A stretch of DNA of 64,000 nt from JALZKA01 sp963786495 (GCA_963786495.1 CAWAZL010000006.1:62001-126000); one strand, 5' to 3'; shown: positions 1-8,658, counted from the first letter of the stretch. Notes: generated by a model not told the origin, from the letters alone. Translations and numbers: made by a program.

Positions 1-813
1 CAGCCGGTAAAGGCGGCGGAGCTGCTCTTCGCGGCGGAGCCTGGGGTCCAGCACCTGAAGCGCGAAAGCCGCCGCGATTCCGAGAACGATGCCCGCCAAG
101 AGCCCGGCGACGACGGTCAGGAGCGGTCGTGGGCTGACGGGCGCTGACGGCTCGGTGGCGGGCGTCTGGATCTGAAGCGTCGTGTCCTTGCTTTCGCTCC
201 TCGCTCGGAGCTCCGCAATTCCGATATCGAGCGCGGCCGAGCCTTCACCACGGTCAAGCTGGTCTTCGAGCGCGGGGAGGTTCTCGTCGATGAAGTCGTG
301 GATCGTCTCGGTCTGCTCTTCGATTGCCTGCTCTGCAAAAGCGTTGACCAGCTCGGTGGCTTCCTCGGGCGATGAGGCCTGGGCGCTGATGACCACGATG
401 GCCGCTTGCGCGAGGGGCTCGGCCTGGATCGACGCCAGGAGCGCCTCCGCGCTGAGCGGGGAATCGATTTCCTCCTTGACTCTCTCGGCGACGTCGATGT
501 TGGTGATGAGGCGTGAGGCGGTCTCTACGTCACGGGTCGGGTCCGACGACTCCCTGATGACCGGCAGGCTGATGGGGAGGGTGTCCACGGCAGGCGCGGG
601 GTTGACGAGGATGTCGGCTGACGCCTCGTACATCCTCTCCGCTGTGGCGACGTAAAGGACCGCGATGCCCGTGGTGATCGCCGTGATCGCGATGACGATC
701 CAGATGCGCTCGCGCAGCGTCGCGACGTAGCGCGTCAAGCCCTCCTGTTCGACAGGGGGCTGGATCCAGTCAGACGGAGTTCCCTCCGGTTGGCTGCCGT
801 TTACGCCTTCCAC
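1..813 (-). CDS. Wzz/chain-length-determinant-type polysaccharide biosynthesis protein (partial)
   Basis: This gene is open at the left edge, with 271 codons visible. A membrane segment lies near residues 35-55 (IWIVIAITAITTGIAVLYV). An extracytoplasmic Wzz-like region with helices follows, then a second membrane segment (LLAGIVLGIAAAFAL) just before the edge. The residues after it (DPRLRREEQLRRLYRL) are the usual junction to a cytoplasmic BY-kinase domain, so the protein may continue as a fused tyrosine autokinase outside the window. Members of this family control the length or export of surface polysaccharide. I chose the GTG at 813; the upstream GGAGGG is about 30 nt away, so the start is uncertain. 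It is divergent from the coiled-coil gene at 937. Confidence 0.8.
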   Translation of the reverse strand, partial: MEGVNGSQPEGTPSDWIQPPVEQEGLTRYVATLRERIWIVIAITAITTGIAVLYVATAERMYEASADILVNPAPAVDTLPISLPVIRESSDPTRDVETASRLITNIDVAERVKEEIDSPLSAEALLASIQAEPLAQAAIVVISAQASSPEEATELVNAFAEQAIEEQTETIHDFIDENLPALEDQLDRGEGSAALDIGIAELRARSESKDTTLQIQTPATEPSAPVSPRPLLTVVAGLLAGIVLGIAAAFALQVLDPRLRREEQLRRLYRL

Positions 814-924
814 GAGCGGGTTATTCTCGCAGGGGAAGGTTGTCCCTCCGTTTCTTTCTACGCGTGTGAACGAGGAATCGCATTCATGACGCGGAATTCA
901 ATGGCTGTGATGGAGCGATTTCGT

Positions 925-930
925 TACCGT
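925..930 (+). promoter_or_regulatory. -10 box TACCGT, leaderless start
   Basis: TACCGT is followed by 6 nt and then the ATG at 937. This is the same arrangement seen before many starts in this window and implies a transcript beginning at or next to the start codon. I see no clear -35 element. Confidence 0.5.
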
Positions 931-936
931 GGCCGT

Positions 937-1662
937 ATGCGACTCTGGGGCCGCGAGACTTTCAAGCCGCTTGGTGATCCAGGCAGTTCAGGCAGCGCTG
1001 AAGCCGTTTCTGACGTCCTTCAGCTCGCGGCTGAGCGCATCGAGGAAATCGTGGAAGCCGCCGAGCGCGCGGCCGCCGAGATCACCGCAGCAAGCGAGGA
1101 GCGCCTCGGCAGTGGCGAAGGCGAAGCCTCGAGCCAGATCACGCGCGAGCGGATCGTGGCGCAGCTCTCGGAATCCCTCGTCACTCGCGCAAGCGAGCTT
1201 CGGACCGAGGCTCGCGCCCTGGCTGACGTCCTCGGCCGAGCGAGCAAGCGCCTATCGGCGGCAACTCCTGCCTCCGGTGCTGCTGCCGATGTCACACCGA
1301 CACCGACACCGACACCGACCACTCCCCAGCCTGAGACGGAGCTCGCGGAGAGCATGCCGGAACTGTCGGCGCGCGTGACCGAACGCTTCAGCAAGTCGCG
1401 CGACGACGCTCCAGTTGTGTCCTCCGACAAGCGGGTCCCGTTCAAACGGCGCGTCCGCGCGGAGCGTCCGCCCAAGGCCGAAGGCAAGCGTCCATCAAAC
1501 GACGGCCTCCGGCTCTTGGCGACCCAGATGGCAGTTGCAGGATCGACCCAGGAGGAGATAGCATCGCGCCTTCGCGACGAGTTTGGCGTCGAGGACGCCA
1601 CGGCGCTCATGGGGGAATCGCCGATTGCTCGCAAGGTCAAGGAGTCCGAAACCAGTGGATAA
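937..1662 (+). CDS. Coiled-coil protein with C-terminal 'ATQMAVAGS' domain (paralog 1)
   Basis: The protein has 241 residues and no signal peptide. The N-terminal half is an Ala/Glu-rich amphipathic helix (about residues 25-110; ERIEEIVEAAERAAAEI) reminiscent of DivIVA-like coiled coils. A linker with a PTPTPTPT tract encoded by a hexanucleotide repeat follows, then a basic stretch. The C-terminal 40 residues contain LLATQMAVAGSTQEEI and end in a DEFGVEDA-type segment that recurs in the next gene. The ATG at 937 is supported by a -10 box 6 nt upstream; the frame stays open upstream but lacks other support. The gene overlaps the next by 8 bp, so the pair is co-transcribed. Function is unknown; a scaffold or cell-pole role is speculation. 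Confidence 0.75.
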   Translation: MRLWGRETFKPLGDPGSSGSAEAVSDVLQLAAERIEEIVEAAERAAAEITAASEERLGSGEGEASSQITRERIVAQLSESLVTRASELRTEARALADVLGRASKRLSAATPASGAAADVTPTPTPTPTTPQPETELAESMPELSARVTERFSKSRDDAPVVSSDKRVPFKRRVRAERPPKAEGKRPSNDGLRLLATQMAVAGSTQEEIASRLRDEFGVEDATALMGESPIARKVKESETSG

Positions 1663-2268
1663 ACCCACACCCGGGTCGCAGTTGAAGGCATCGATTACCG
1701 ATGCTTCCCTCAAAATTGAAGGCATCATCGACGATGCCGAACGAGCGGCGGCGGACATCAGGGCGGAAGCCCGTGAGGAAGCGGAACGCGATGCCCGGCG
1801 AATTGTCTCCGAGAGCGGCGCTCAGCTCGCGTCGGTGCTCGAGCCCCTCATCAAGAGAGTTGAGAACCTTCGCGTCGAGTCCGCGGCGCTCATGCACGAG
1901 CTTGAAGCCGCGACGCTCGAGCTCGTCGATCTGAGCAAGCGCACGGCGGAGCCAGTCATAACGGAAGTTTCCGAGGTCGCCCGAACCCGTCATCGGAGAG
2001 CCCGAGACGCCGAAGGTGGAGGCCGAGAAGGAGGAAGCGCCCGTCGCATCGTCCGTTTCAGGGCCCGTTCCGGTCGCGTATCCAGGCACTGCCGGCGGCT
2101 CGAACAACGATGAAGGCGATGTCGGCCCCTCCCGAGGAGGCGGTCCTGCGCGCCACCCAGATGGCGGTGGCAGGCAGTTCCCGCTCGGAGATCGAAGCAA
2201 CCCTCAGCGACGAGTTCGGCCTGGCTGACGCAACGCCGGTCGTCAACGACATCCTCGGCCCGGCCTAG
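1655..2268 (+). CDS. Coiled-coil protein with C-terminal 'ATQMAVAGS' domain (paralog 2), frameshifted
   Basis: This is a paralog of the preceding gene and starts at GTG 1655 inside its last codons, with AAGGAG about 10 nt upstream. It opens with a helix (KIEGIIDDAERAAADIRAEA) followed by further coiled coil to about residue 110. The reading frame then changes near 1965-1990 and again near 2100-2140. The third frame carries the conserved tail (LRATQMAVAGSSRSEI, then DEFGLADA) and a proper stop at 2268. Because the conserved tail is intact apart from frame, the two shifts are probably sequence errors; true pseudogenisation is the alternative. Function is unknown. Confidence 0.65.
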
Positions 2269-2271
2269 CTT

Positions 2272-2323
2272 CGCCGAACGTCCCGCAGTAGTCGCTAGGG
2301 CGATAGCTCAGGGACGTTCGGCG
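2272..2323. terminator. Bidirectional hairpin between convergent genes
   Basis: CGCCGAACGTCCC at 2272-2284 pairs perfectly with GGGACGTTCGGCG at 2311-2323 across a 26-nt loop. It lies between the stop of the coiled-coil gene and the stop of the sortase gene, so it can serve both. There is no T-run. Confidence 0.6.
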
Positions 2324-2334
2324 CACCTCATGAC

Positions 2335-3110
2335 TTAGGGGTCCTGCCAGATCCTCTCGCCGGAGCCGAAGAGGCTGATCTCTTTCAGCTTCGCGAAGGT
2401 GATGATTCGCTGCGCCGCTGAGTAGAGCGGGTGGCAGGCGCTCAGGACCAGGCGCTCGTATCCGACGTTGCGCACCACTCCGATCTCGGTCGGATCGACG
2501 ATGTCCACCTTTTGTACCTCGTACGTGAACGTCGCGTAGGGCATCTCGAGCGTGATCTCGTCGCCAGGCTTGACCTCGTCCATCTTGTTGAACCAGGCGC
2601 CATAAGTGGTGCGGTGGCCGGCGATGCCGACGGTCTTCCCTTGACCGGGGAAGGCGGAGCCGTCGCCTTGGCGCTGCGTGTCCTCGTCATCGGAGGCGGT
2701 GTAATGGCCCGGGCCCTTCTGAAGGGACGCGGTATCGGTGCCCTCGACGACCGTGGCTCCGTCGAGGTCCATCGCGGGCATGCTGATCGTTCCGATTGCC
2801 TTCCCGTCTCGACCTGATTCCTCGAACCGGTCTGCCAGGATCGCGACCCGCTCCTCAAGGTTGCCGGCGCCCGCGACCGCGTCGAGGTCGGCCGCATCCG
2901 GGAATGCCCGCTCCAGCTCCTTGAGCTCGTCCTCAGCCTGGTTTTGCTGGACGCTTGCATAGACGTCGAGAGCGGCTCTCCCCACAAGAGCGTCATCCCG
3001 ACATCGGCGGCGATGACGAGCCCCGCGGTGATGAGCGCGGTGGCCAGGATTCGAAGCAGCGGTTCACGTGAAGCCCATGATCGCGCATGCCACACTCCCC
3101 GCTGCCACAT
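2335..3110 (-). CDS. Class E-type sortase, frameshifted
   Basis: This is a transpeptidase that anchors LPXTG-like proteins to the cell wall. An N-terminal membrane segment (about residues 19-38; LLRILATALITAGLVIAADV) precedes the sortase barrel. Catalytic residues are visible: His in AGHRTTY, Cys in LSACHP and Arg in SAAQRI. The membrane segment and the barrel lie in different frames joined near 2985, where a TGGGGAGA run appears to lack one G; restoring it gives TLLWGRAALDVY. The start is uncertain: ATG 3110, whose complement overlaps the argG ATG, or GTG 3095 next to GGGGAG. Two LPFTG proteins in this window (13.9 and 27.2 kb) are candidate substrates. Confidence 0.85.
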
Positions 3111-4392
3111 GGCCGACGAGAGCGCACAAGAATCAGCACCCAGGATCGCCTCCTACCAGGCAGATCCCGAGCAGATCGGGCGCGTGCTGCTGCTCTATTC
3201 CGGCGGCCTCGACACCTCGGTCATGCTGCACTGGATCCAGGCCCGCTACGGCGCCGAGATCGTCACCCTGACCGTTGACCTCGGCCAGCCGGGAGAGGAC
3301 TGGGACGTCGTTGTCGGCAAGGCGAAGCAGCTCGGCGCGATCGACGCCATACGCGACGACGCCCGCGAGGAGTTCGCCCGCGACTACGTCCTGCCCGCGA
3401 TCCGCGCCAACGCGCTGTACGGCGGGGGCTATCCGCTCTTCACCGCGCTCGCGCGCCCGCTGATCGCGAAGCTCGCCGTCGACCACGCCCGCGCGACTGG
3501 GTGCGACACGATCGCCCACGGCTGCACGGGCAAGGGGAACGACCAGGTCCGCATCGACGGCACGATCGCCGCGCTCGCGCCCGAGCTCAAGGTGCTCGCC
3601 CCGGTCCGCGAGTGGGCGATGGGGCGCGAGGAGGAGATCGCCTACGCGAACGAGCACGGGATCCCGATCAAGGGCTCCAGTGAGGGCGCCCCGTACTCGA
3701 TCGACGACAACCTTTGGGGCCGCTCGTCCGAGGGCCGGGAGATCGAGACGCTCGGCACGCCGCCCGACGACGAGGTCTTCCAACTGGTGACGCACCCGCG
3801 CGATGCGCCGGACGAGGCGCAGCGCCTGGTCGTCGGCTTCGAGAAGGGCGTGCCGGTATCGCTCGACGGCGAGCGCCTCGAGCCCGTGGAGTTGATTGAC
3901 CGGGCGGCCGAGATCGGCTGCCGCCACGGCGTTGGCATCGTCGACCACATCGAGGACCGGATCGTCGGCCTCAAGGTGCGCGACCTCTACGAGGTGCCGG
4001 CCGCTTCGATTCTCCTCACGGCGCACCAGGACCTCGAAAAGCTCGTATCGACGATCCACCAGAACGAGCACAAGCACGTGCTCGACCGCAAGTGGGCCTA
4101 TCTCGCCTACGCCGGTCTCTGGCTCGATCCCCTCCGCCACGACCTCGACGCCTACATGCTCTCGGCGAACGAGCGCGTGACGGGCGAGATCACGGTGGAG
4201 CTCTACAAGGGCTCCGTCCGCGTCGTCTCCCGCTCGAGCCCGTTCGCCCTCTACGACGAGTCGCTGGCGAGCTTCGGCGAGTCGGGCGGCGAGTTCTCTC
4301 AAGCCGCGAGTCCGGGCTTCATCGAGCTCCACACCTTGCAGAGCCGCATGGCACACAGGATTCGCGAGCACCAGGACGGGAAGGAGGACTAG
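3109..4392 (+). CDS. argG: Argininosuccinate synthase
   Basis: The enzyme ligates citrulline and aspartate with ATP to form argininosuccinate, the penultimate step of arginine synthesis in the cytoplasm. The 427-residue protein has the N-type ATP pyrophosphatase P-loop SGGLDTS at residues 31-37, then TVDLGQPGED, the HGCTGKGNDQVR substrate motif and EGAPYSIDDNLWGRS. All are uninterrupted and the length fits the family. ATG 3109 was chosen because homologous sequence begins about 20 residues later; no strong ribosome-binding site is visible. It is divergent from the sortase with the two start codons overlapping. A 50-codon membrane-protein gene follows after 3 bp. Confidence 0.95.
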   Translation: MADESAQESAPRIASYQADPEQIGRVLLLYSGGLDTSVMLHWIQARYGAEIVTLTVDLGQPGEDWDVVVGKAKQLGAIDAIRDDAREEFARDYVLPAIRANALYGGGYPLFTALARPLIAKLAVDHARATGCDTIAHGCTGKGNDQVRIDGTIAALAPELKVLAPVREWAMGREEEIAYANEHGIPIKGSSEGAPYSIDDNLWGRSSEGREIETLGTPPDDEVFQLVTHPRDAPDEAQRLVVGFEKGVPVSLDGERLEPVELIDRAAEIGCRHGVGIVDHIEDRIVGLKVRDLYEVPAASILLTAHQDLEKLVSTIHQNEHKHVLDRKWAYLAYAGLWLDPLRHDLDAYMLSANERVTGEITVELYKGSVRVVSRSSPFALYDESLASFGESGGEFSQAASPGFIELHTLQSRMAHRIREHQDGKED

Positions 4393-4395
4393 GAC

Positions 4396-4548
4396 ATGTC
4401 AGTGATTTACGAACTCATCGGCCGCTTCGTCGTTCAAGCCGTCTGGTGGCGTTTCGGGCGTCAGATCCAGATTGCGGGCGCGGTCGCCCTCTTCGCGGCA
4501 GGCGCCGCCGGCTTTCTTCTCAGCCGCAAGTCTCCGCCTGAGGGCTGA
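4396..4548 (+). CDS. Small single-span membrane protein (50 aa)
   Basis: A short ORF begins three bases after the argG stop with a strong Shine-Dalgarno sequence, AAGGAGG at 4381-4387. It encodes MSVIYELIGRFVVQAVWWRF, then a hydrophobic helix (IQIAGAVALFAAGAAGFLL) and a basic tail ending KSPPEG. The spacing, ribosome-binding site and clean membrane-protein composition support a real gene co-transcribed with argG. Function is unknown. Confidence 0.65.
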   Translation: MSVIYELIGRFVVQAVWWRFGRQIQIAGAVALFAAGAAGFLLSRKSPPEG

Positions 4549-4553
4549 GCCCT

Positions 4554-4579
4554 GGCGGGCCGGTTTGCATGATCCCGCC
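4554..4579 (+). terminator. Weak hairpin after the argG operon
   Basis: GGCGGG at 4554-4559 can pair with CCCGCC at 4574-4579. There is no T-run, so it is only a candidate terminator. Confidence 0.3.
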
Positions 4580-4646
4580 CGGATTATGTAGCCACCCTGA
4601 GCAAATCGCGGGCAAACGCTAACGAATCACTAACATTGCCCGCTTC

Positions 4647-5704
4647 GTGTCCTCGGGCCGCCCCCAGATCACCGAACGCGCCGGATCGGCGCGCAGCTTC
4701 CGCCCGAGCCTCGCCGCCCGGGCCGTGTTCGTGCTCGCCTGCGGCGTTGCGTTGGTCATCCCGATCGCCAGGTCGGACGCCCAGACGATCGACGGGCTCG
4801 AGGGCAAGATCGCCGATGCCCGCGACGAGGCGGAGGCGCTGAACGACCAGATCGAGTCCGACGTCGTCGCCCTGGCCGAGGCCCGTAACGATGCCGAACG
4901 TGCCGCCGGCGAGGAGTCCGAGCTCAGCAAGGTCCTGGCCGAGGGTCAGGAGCGCTCCGCAGCGCTGGCTCGAAAGCTCGAGGACGCCCAGGCCGAGCTC
5001 GCCGCCACGCAGGAGCGGCTGGAGCGCGCGCAGGCAGTCCTGGCGCAGCGGCTCGTCGAGATCTACAAGTCGAGCGGGATGAACGGCGTCGACGTCCTCC
5101 TGGACTCAGAGGGCTTCGAGGACCTCGCGACCCGCGCCGAGCTGCTCGGGCGCATCCAGGACGCCGACCGCGCACTGGCCGAGCGGGTGCGCGAGCTCAA
5201 GGCGGACGTGCAGGACCAGGTCGAGCGGGTCGGCCGCGCCAAGGAGCGCTCCGACGAGCTGAACGCCGAGGTCGAGGCCGCGCGCGACGAGATCGCCGCC
5301 GCCCGCGCCGCCGCAGAGGCCCGCGCCGCGCAGCTGCAAGACGCCCGCGCCGCGCAGGCCGCGTCGGTCGAACGAGCTCCAGGGCCAGATGAGCGACTGG
5401 ACGAATCAGGTCGAGAAGCTCGAGCAAGTGCCCGAAGAAGAGGCCGTCGAGGAGGTCGGAAACTGGAACAACTTCGGCGCCTGGGCCATCCCCGAGGCGA
5501 TCGTCATGTGCGAGTCCGGCGGCAACTTCCAGGCGCTGAACCCCAGCTCAGGAGCCGGCGGCGCCTATCAGATCCTTCCCTCGACCTGGGCGGCTCTACG
5601 GCGGCAAGGGGCTCCCGCACCAGGCGCCTCCGGCCGAGCAGCACCGCATCGCGGCGATGATCTGGGCCGACTCGGGTCCCGCCGCCTGGGTCTGCGCGGG
5701 CTAG
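4647..5704 (+). CDS. Secreted coiled-coil protein with Rpf/transglycosylase-like domain, frameshifted
   Basis: This is a predicted peptidoglycan-acting protein related to resuscitation-promoting factors. GTG 4647 leads into a signal peptide (AVFVLACGVALVIPIARSDA), then a long periplasmic coiled coil (residues about 50-240, as in RipA/NlpC relatives). The C-terminal domain carries IPEAIVMCESGGNFQALNP, whose Glu is the likely catalytic acid, then AYQILPSTW and AAMIWADSGPAAWVCAG. The frame changes near 5375 and near 5590, where TGGGCGG has one G too many (expected TWRLYGGKGLPHQ). The stop at 5702-5704 fits the end of the fold. Such enzymes remodel the wall at growth or division. Confidence 0.8.
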
Positions 5705-5717
5705 CGCCCGGTTTACC

Positions 5718-6986
5718 TCAGGCAGCTTCGACGGGCGCCGACAGCGGGCGTGCTTCGGCGCGCTCTTCCCAGCGCGAGCCGCGAAGGACAGCGACCGCGA
5801 TCATCAAGACGGCGATGACGCCGAAGCCGGCGACGGCGAAGCTCGCACGGGGAGAAGCGATGGCCGCGATTGCGCCGCCGAGGAGGAAGCCGACGCCCGA
5901 GAGCCCGCTCGCGAGCGACTCGAGGAGGCCGATCACGCGCGCCTGATAGGCCTCGGCGGTGAACTCTTGGATCGCCGTGATGACGGCGACCCACTGGACG
6001 CCGTTGCCCATGCCGCCGATCGTTGAGGCGATGCAGGCGACCAGAAGCGTGGGGGCGATGGCCGTTCCCAGGTACGCGATGCCGATCGCCGCAGTGCCGC
6101 CAATCAGAAGCGATGCCAGCGAGGCCCCCCGAAGGCCCGAGAAAATCAGGCTGCCGAGCACCATGCCGACGCCCCAGGAGGCGAGCATGAGGCCGTAGCC
6201 GAGATCGCCCGCGTCGAGGGTGTCTTTGGCGAACGCGACCTCGATGGGGAGGACGAGGGCGAAGAAGATGAACGCGATCGACTCGGCTGCCAGAAGCCTT
6301 CGCAGGACCGGGCGCTCGCGAACGTAGGTGAAGCCCAGGCGAAGGCGCGTCGTCCAGGTGACCTTCTCCTCGGCGTCATCGCCTGCGGCGCGCGACAGGA
6401 CGCTCGACGTCGCCAGGAGGACTGCGACGATCACGAACGAGGCGGCGTCCGCGAGCAGCGCGACCTGGACTCCGGCGGTCGCAACGAGGAGGCCCGCTAG
6501 CGCCGGGCCCGCAGCGGCGCCCGCGGTGAAGCCCACGTTCAGGATGCCGTTGCCCTCGCGCAGGAGGCCGGCGGGTTCCAGGATCGACCCCGCGGCGGCT
6601 CGGCATCTGGCCCGCGCGGCCGTTGCGAGGGTGCCGTCGATCGCGGCGATCACGAGGACGGCGGCCAGGACGAACGCCTCCTCTGACGCCAGCAAGGCCA
6701 GGGCACAGAAGGCGACGGCCTCGGCCGCGTAGAGCGTGGCGAGGGCGCGCCGGTGGCTCCACGCGTCGATGCGGGCGATCAGAAGCGGGGTCGTGAGCGC
6801 CGGCACGAACTGCATGGCCACGAACAGGCCTGCGGTCGCGACCGGGCTGTTGGTCAGGTCGAAGACGAGGACCGCGAGCGCGATCTCGCCGAGCCAATTG
6901 CCCAGCTCGTTCGTGAAGTACGAGGCCGCCAGGCGGCGAAATCCGGGCAGTGAGAGGGGGGACGGGGATTGCCGGTGCGGCTTCAT
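5718..6986 (-). CDS. MFS transporter
   Basis: This 422-residue integral membrane protein has about 12 hydrophobic segments. It begins MKPHRQSPSPLSLPGFRRL, followed by the helix LGEIALAVLVFDLTNSP that is typical of the enterobactin-exporter/MFS-3 group of drug- or siderophore-type exporters. Substrate is unknown. The ATG at 6986 was chosen because the frame continues upstream through a low-quality extension that contains the control region at 6994-7040. The C-terminus ends after RGSRWEERAEARPLSAPVEAA. Its upstream region shares a long motif with the promoter of the CarH-like regulator at 9948, suggesting control by that protein. Confidence 0.85.
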   Translation of the reverse strand: MKPHRQSPSPLSLPGFRRLAASYFTNELGNWLGEIALAVLVFDLTNSPVATAGLFVAMQFVPALTTPLLIARIDAWSHRRALATLYAAEAVAFCALALLASEEAFVLAAVLVIAAIDGTLATAARARCRAAAGSILEPAGLLREGNGILNVGFTAGAAAGPALAGLLVATAGVQVALLADAASFVIVAVLLATSSVLSRAAGDDAEEKVTWTTRLRLGFTYVRERPVLRRLLAAESIAFIFFALVLPIEVAFAKDTLDAGDLGYGLMLASWGVGMVLGSLIFSGLRGASLASLLIGGTAAIGIAYLGTAIAPTLLVACIASTIGGMGNGVQWVAVITAIQEFTAEAYQARVIGLLESLASGLSGVGFLLGGAIAAIASPRASFAVAGFGVIAVLMIAVAVLRGSRWEERAEARPLSAPVEAA

Positions 6987-6993
6987 TGCGATT

Positions 6994-7040
6994 TCACGCT
7001 TTTTGCAACTTTTGAGCAAGGTCTTGCAGGTTTGCGCAAG
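6994..7040 (-). promoter_or_regulatory. Candidate MerR-type operator upstream of the MFS gene
   Basis: TTTGAGCAAG at 7011-7020 and TTTGCGCAAG at 7031-7040 form direct repeats exactly 20 bp apart, interleaved with TTGCAA/TTGCAG 21 bp apart. Bases 6994-7020 closely match 9959-9984, ahead of the CarH-like MerR gene: both follow TCRCGCTTTT..GC.ACTTTT..CAAG. Confidence 0.5.
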
Positions 7041-7110
7041 TTCTGCCATACTTTCAAGCCCAGTCAGTGCTCCGGGCGGATTCGCCCGTTGCCAAGGAGG
7101 TTCAAAAGAG

Positions 7111-7140
7111 GTGAATCGCATGGGCATTCGTCGCGGCTAA
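7111..7140 (+). CDS. Possible tiny ORF behind a strong ribosome-binding site
   Basis: AAGGAGG at 7094-7100 stands 10 nt before a GTG that encodes only MNRMGIRRG before TAA at 7138. The same frame then stays open for 33 more codons to a TAG at 7240-7242. It could be a short leader peptide, or a 43-codon gene broken by one wrong base. I do not recognise the product. Confidence 0.25.
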   Translation: MNRMGIRRG

Positions 7141-7182
7141 GAGAAAGAAATTCGACCGGAGCGCATTGAGCGCGACGGCGTA

Positions 7183-7224
7183 GGGCGTCATTCGACGCCC
7201 GTTAAGGAGCCCCTGCCGGGGCTC
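7183..7224. terminator. Two tandem perfect hairpins
   Basis: GGGCGTC/GACGCCC (7183-7189, 7194-7200; 4-nt loop) is followed by GAGCCCC/GGGGCTC (7207-7213, 7218-7224; 4-nt loop). They lie between the tiny ORF and the end of the HD-GYP gene. No T-run follows. Confidence 0.4.
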
Positions 7225-7251
7225 GTGGTCGTTGAGGAGTAGGCGACAGTC

Positions 7252-7270
7252 GGCGGGGTCAGACCCCGCC
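7252..7270. repeat. Palindromic repeat, GGGGTCAGACCCC family
   Basis: GGCGGGGTC-A-GACCCCGCC has 9-bp arms around one base. The core recurs at 27625 and 27677 and twice near 40854. This copy sits 8 bp beyond the HD-GYP stop codon. Confidence 0.7.
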
Positions 7271-7278
7271 CACGCTTC

Positions 7279-8658
7279 TTAGCGCCGGCCCGCGGTGGGG
7301 CGGTCCACGTAATCGTGGATCCGCTTGTCGAGGGCCAGCTCGGCCTCGAAGTCCGCGTCCTCGCCATGGCGATAGGCGAGGTCCTTGTCGGCGAGCATCT
7401 CGATGAAGAGCTCGACCAGGCCGCCGTCCAGCTGCGTTCCTGAGACTCGCCGGAGCTCGGCGATCGCCTCGAACGAGCTCTTGGGCGTGCCGTAGGAGTC
7501 GCGAGCCGTCATCGCGTCGTACGAATCGGTGATGGCGAGGATCCGGGCGATGGTGGGGATCTGGTCTGCGGTCAGGCCGCGGGGGTACCCAAGGCCGTCC
7601 AGGCGCTCGTGGTGGGCCAGGATGATCTCGCCGACGGGCCGGTAGCCATCGATCTGGGAGACGATCCGGGCGCCCTCATACGGGTGGCGCTTGATCTGGT
7701 CCCAGTCGTCGGGGAGCAAGCGGCCGCGGGATTTCAGGATCTGGTCGGGCAGCACGAACTTGCCGATGTCGTGAAGGAGACCCGCGGTGTGCGCCAGCTC
7801 CTGCTCGTCGTCGGAGAGCCCGGCCGCGACGGCGAGCTCGCGGGAGTAGCGCGCCACGGCTGCGGAGTGGCGCGCCGTCATGCGGTCACGCAAGTCAAGC
7901 GTGCGCAAGAGCGCGCCAAGAAGGGCGACCTGGAAGCCGGCGAGTTGCTTCGCACGCTGCTCGAGCTCGACCGCCCGGTCCTGGGAGAGGATCAGCGCGC
8001 CCACGAGGTACTGGAAGATCAGGAGGACGATCGCGAAGAGCGCGACGGCGGGGAGCCCCAGCTGGTCGTAGGCGAAGGTAATGCCGAGGCAGAGCAGCGC
8101 CGCGACGAGCTCCGACGGCAAGACGGGGAACAGGAAGGTCCTGATGCGCGAGCGGAAGCTGACGCCGTCGACGTAAGACGTGTACGCGGTGATCGACACG
8201 AAGTCGATGATGAGCGCACCGACAAAGAGGGCCAGGATGAGGAGGTAGTAGGTGGTGTCTGTGGGTCCGATGCCTAGCTCCTCGACCGCGTGCTCGAACA
8301 GGAAGCCCGAGAGCAGCGGGAACGAGGCGTACACCGCGACGTTGATGAGCAGGTCGTTCAGCGGGTAGCGCTTCGAGGCCCAGGAGGCGACGGTGGTGAC
8401 CACCGCGATCACCGCGGCCGGCACGGCTCCCAGGAGCACGATCGCCGTGATGATCACCAGGAACGAGCCGGAGACGACGATCTTGTTCGCGGTGATCCGG
8501 ATCGCGCGCAGGTCGCTGGCAACGGCTGAGGCGAGGAGGATTGCGAACAGCGCAGGGTCCCAGTTCGCATCGCCCGCCAGGAGGGCGGCGGCGGCGATGG
8601 CGCAGGTGAGGACCAGCCACTCGGCTGCGATCACCAGTTGTGAGGGACGACCCTGCAT
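7279..8658 (-). CDS. Membrane HD-GYP phosphodiesterase
   Basis: The 459-residue protein has a MASE-like N-terminal region with about eight membrane segments (residues 8-225), a short helical linker and an HD-GYP domain (about 245-430). The metal-binding HD is at 296-297 (LLHDIGK). The signature HHERLDGLGYP spans about 349-359, and ITDSYDAMTARD follows. Family members hydrolyse c-di-GMP to pGpG or GMP, so this is a predicted membrane-sensed c-di-GMP hydrolase. AAAGGA lies about 7 nt before ATG 8658. It follows the BldC-like gene on the same strand after 38 bp, probably as an operon. Confidence 0.9.
   Translation of the reverse strand: MQGRPSQLVIAAEWLVLTCAIAAAALLAGDANWDPALFAILLASAVASDLRAIRITANKIVVSGSFLVIITAIVLLGAVPAAVIAVVTTVASWASKRYPLNDLLINVAVYASFPLLSGFLFEHAVEELGIGPTDTTYYLLILALFVGALIIDFVSITAYTSYVDGVSFRSRIRTFLFPVLPSELVAALLCLGITFAYDQLGLPAVALFAIVLLIFQYLVGALILSQDRAVELEQRAKQLAGFQVALLGALLRTLDLRDRMTARHSAAVARYSRELAVAAGLSDDEQELAHTAGLLHDIGKFVLPDQILKSRGRLLPDDWDQIKRHPYEGARIVSQIDGYRPVGEIILAHHERLDGLGYPRGLTADQIPTIARILAITDSYDAMTARDSYGTPKSSFEAIAELRRVSGTQLDGGLVELFIEMLADKDLAYRHGEDADFEAELALDKRIHDYVDRPTAGRR

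Noticed and set aside
790..936. Upstream extension of the coiled-coil gene
   Set aside because: The extension reads through the divergent promoter region and has no coil-like composition; the -10 box at 925 supports ATG 937.
3133..4371. Long minus-strand reading frame opposite argG, with similar ones opposite 16870-19303, 22185-23438 and 49688-50656
   Set aside because: High-GC coding sequence opens antisense frames. These have no recognisable domains, and the plus-strand genes show clear families.
4549..4646. c-di-AMP (ydaO-type) riboswitch ahead of the Rpf-like gene
   Set aside because: The gap is under 100 nt, too short for the motif, and I could not find its conserved core.
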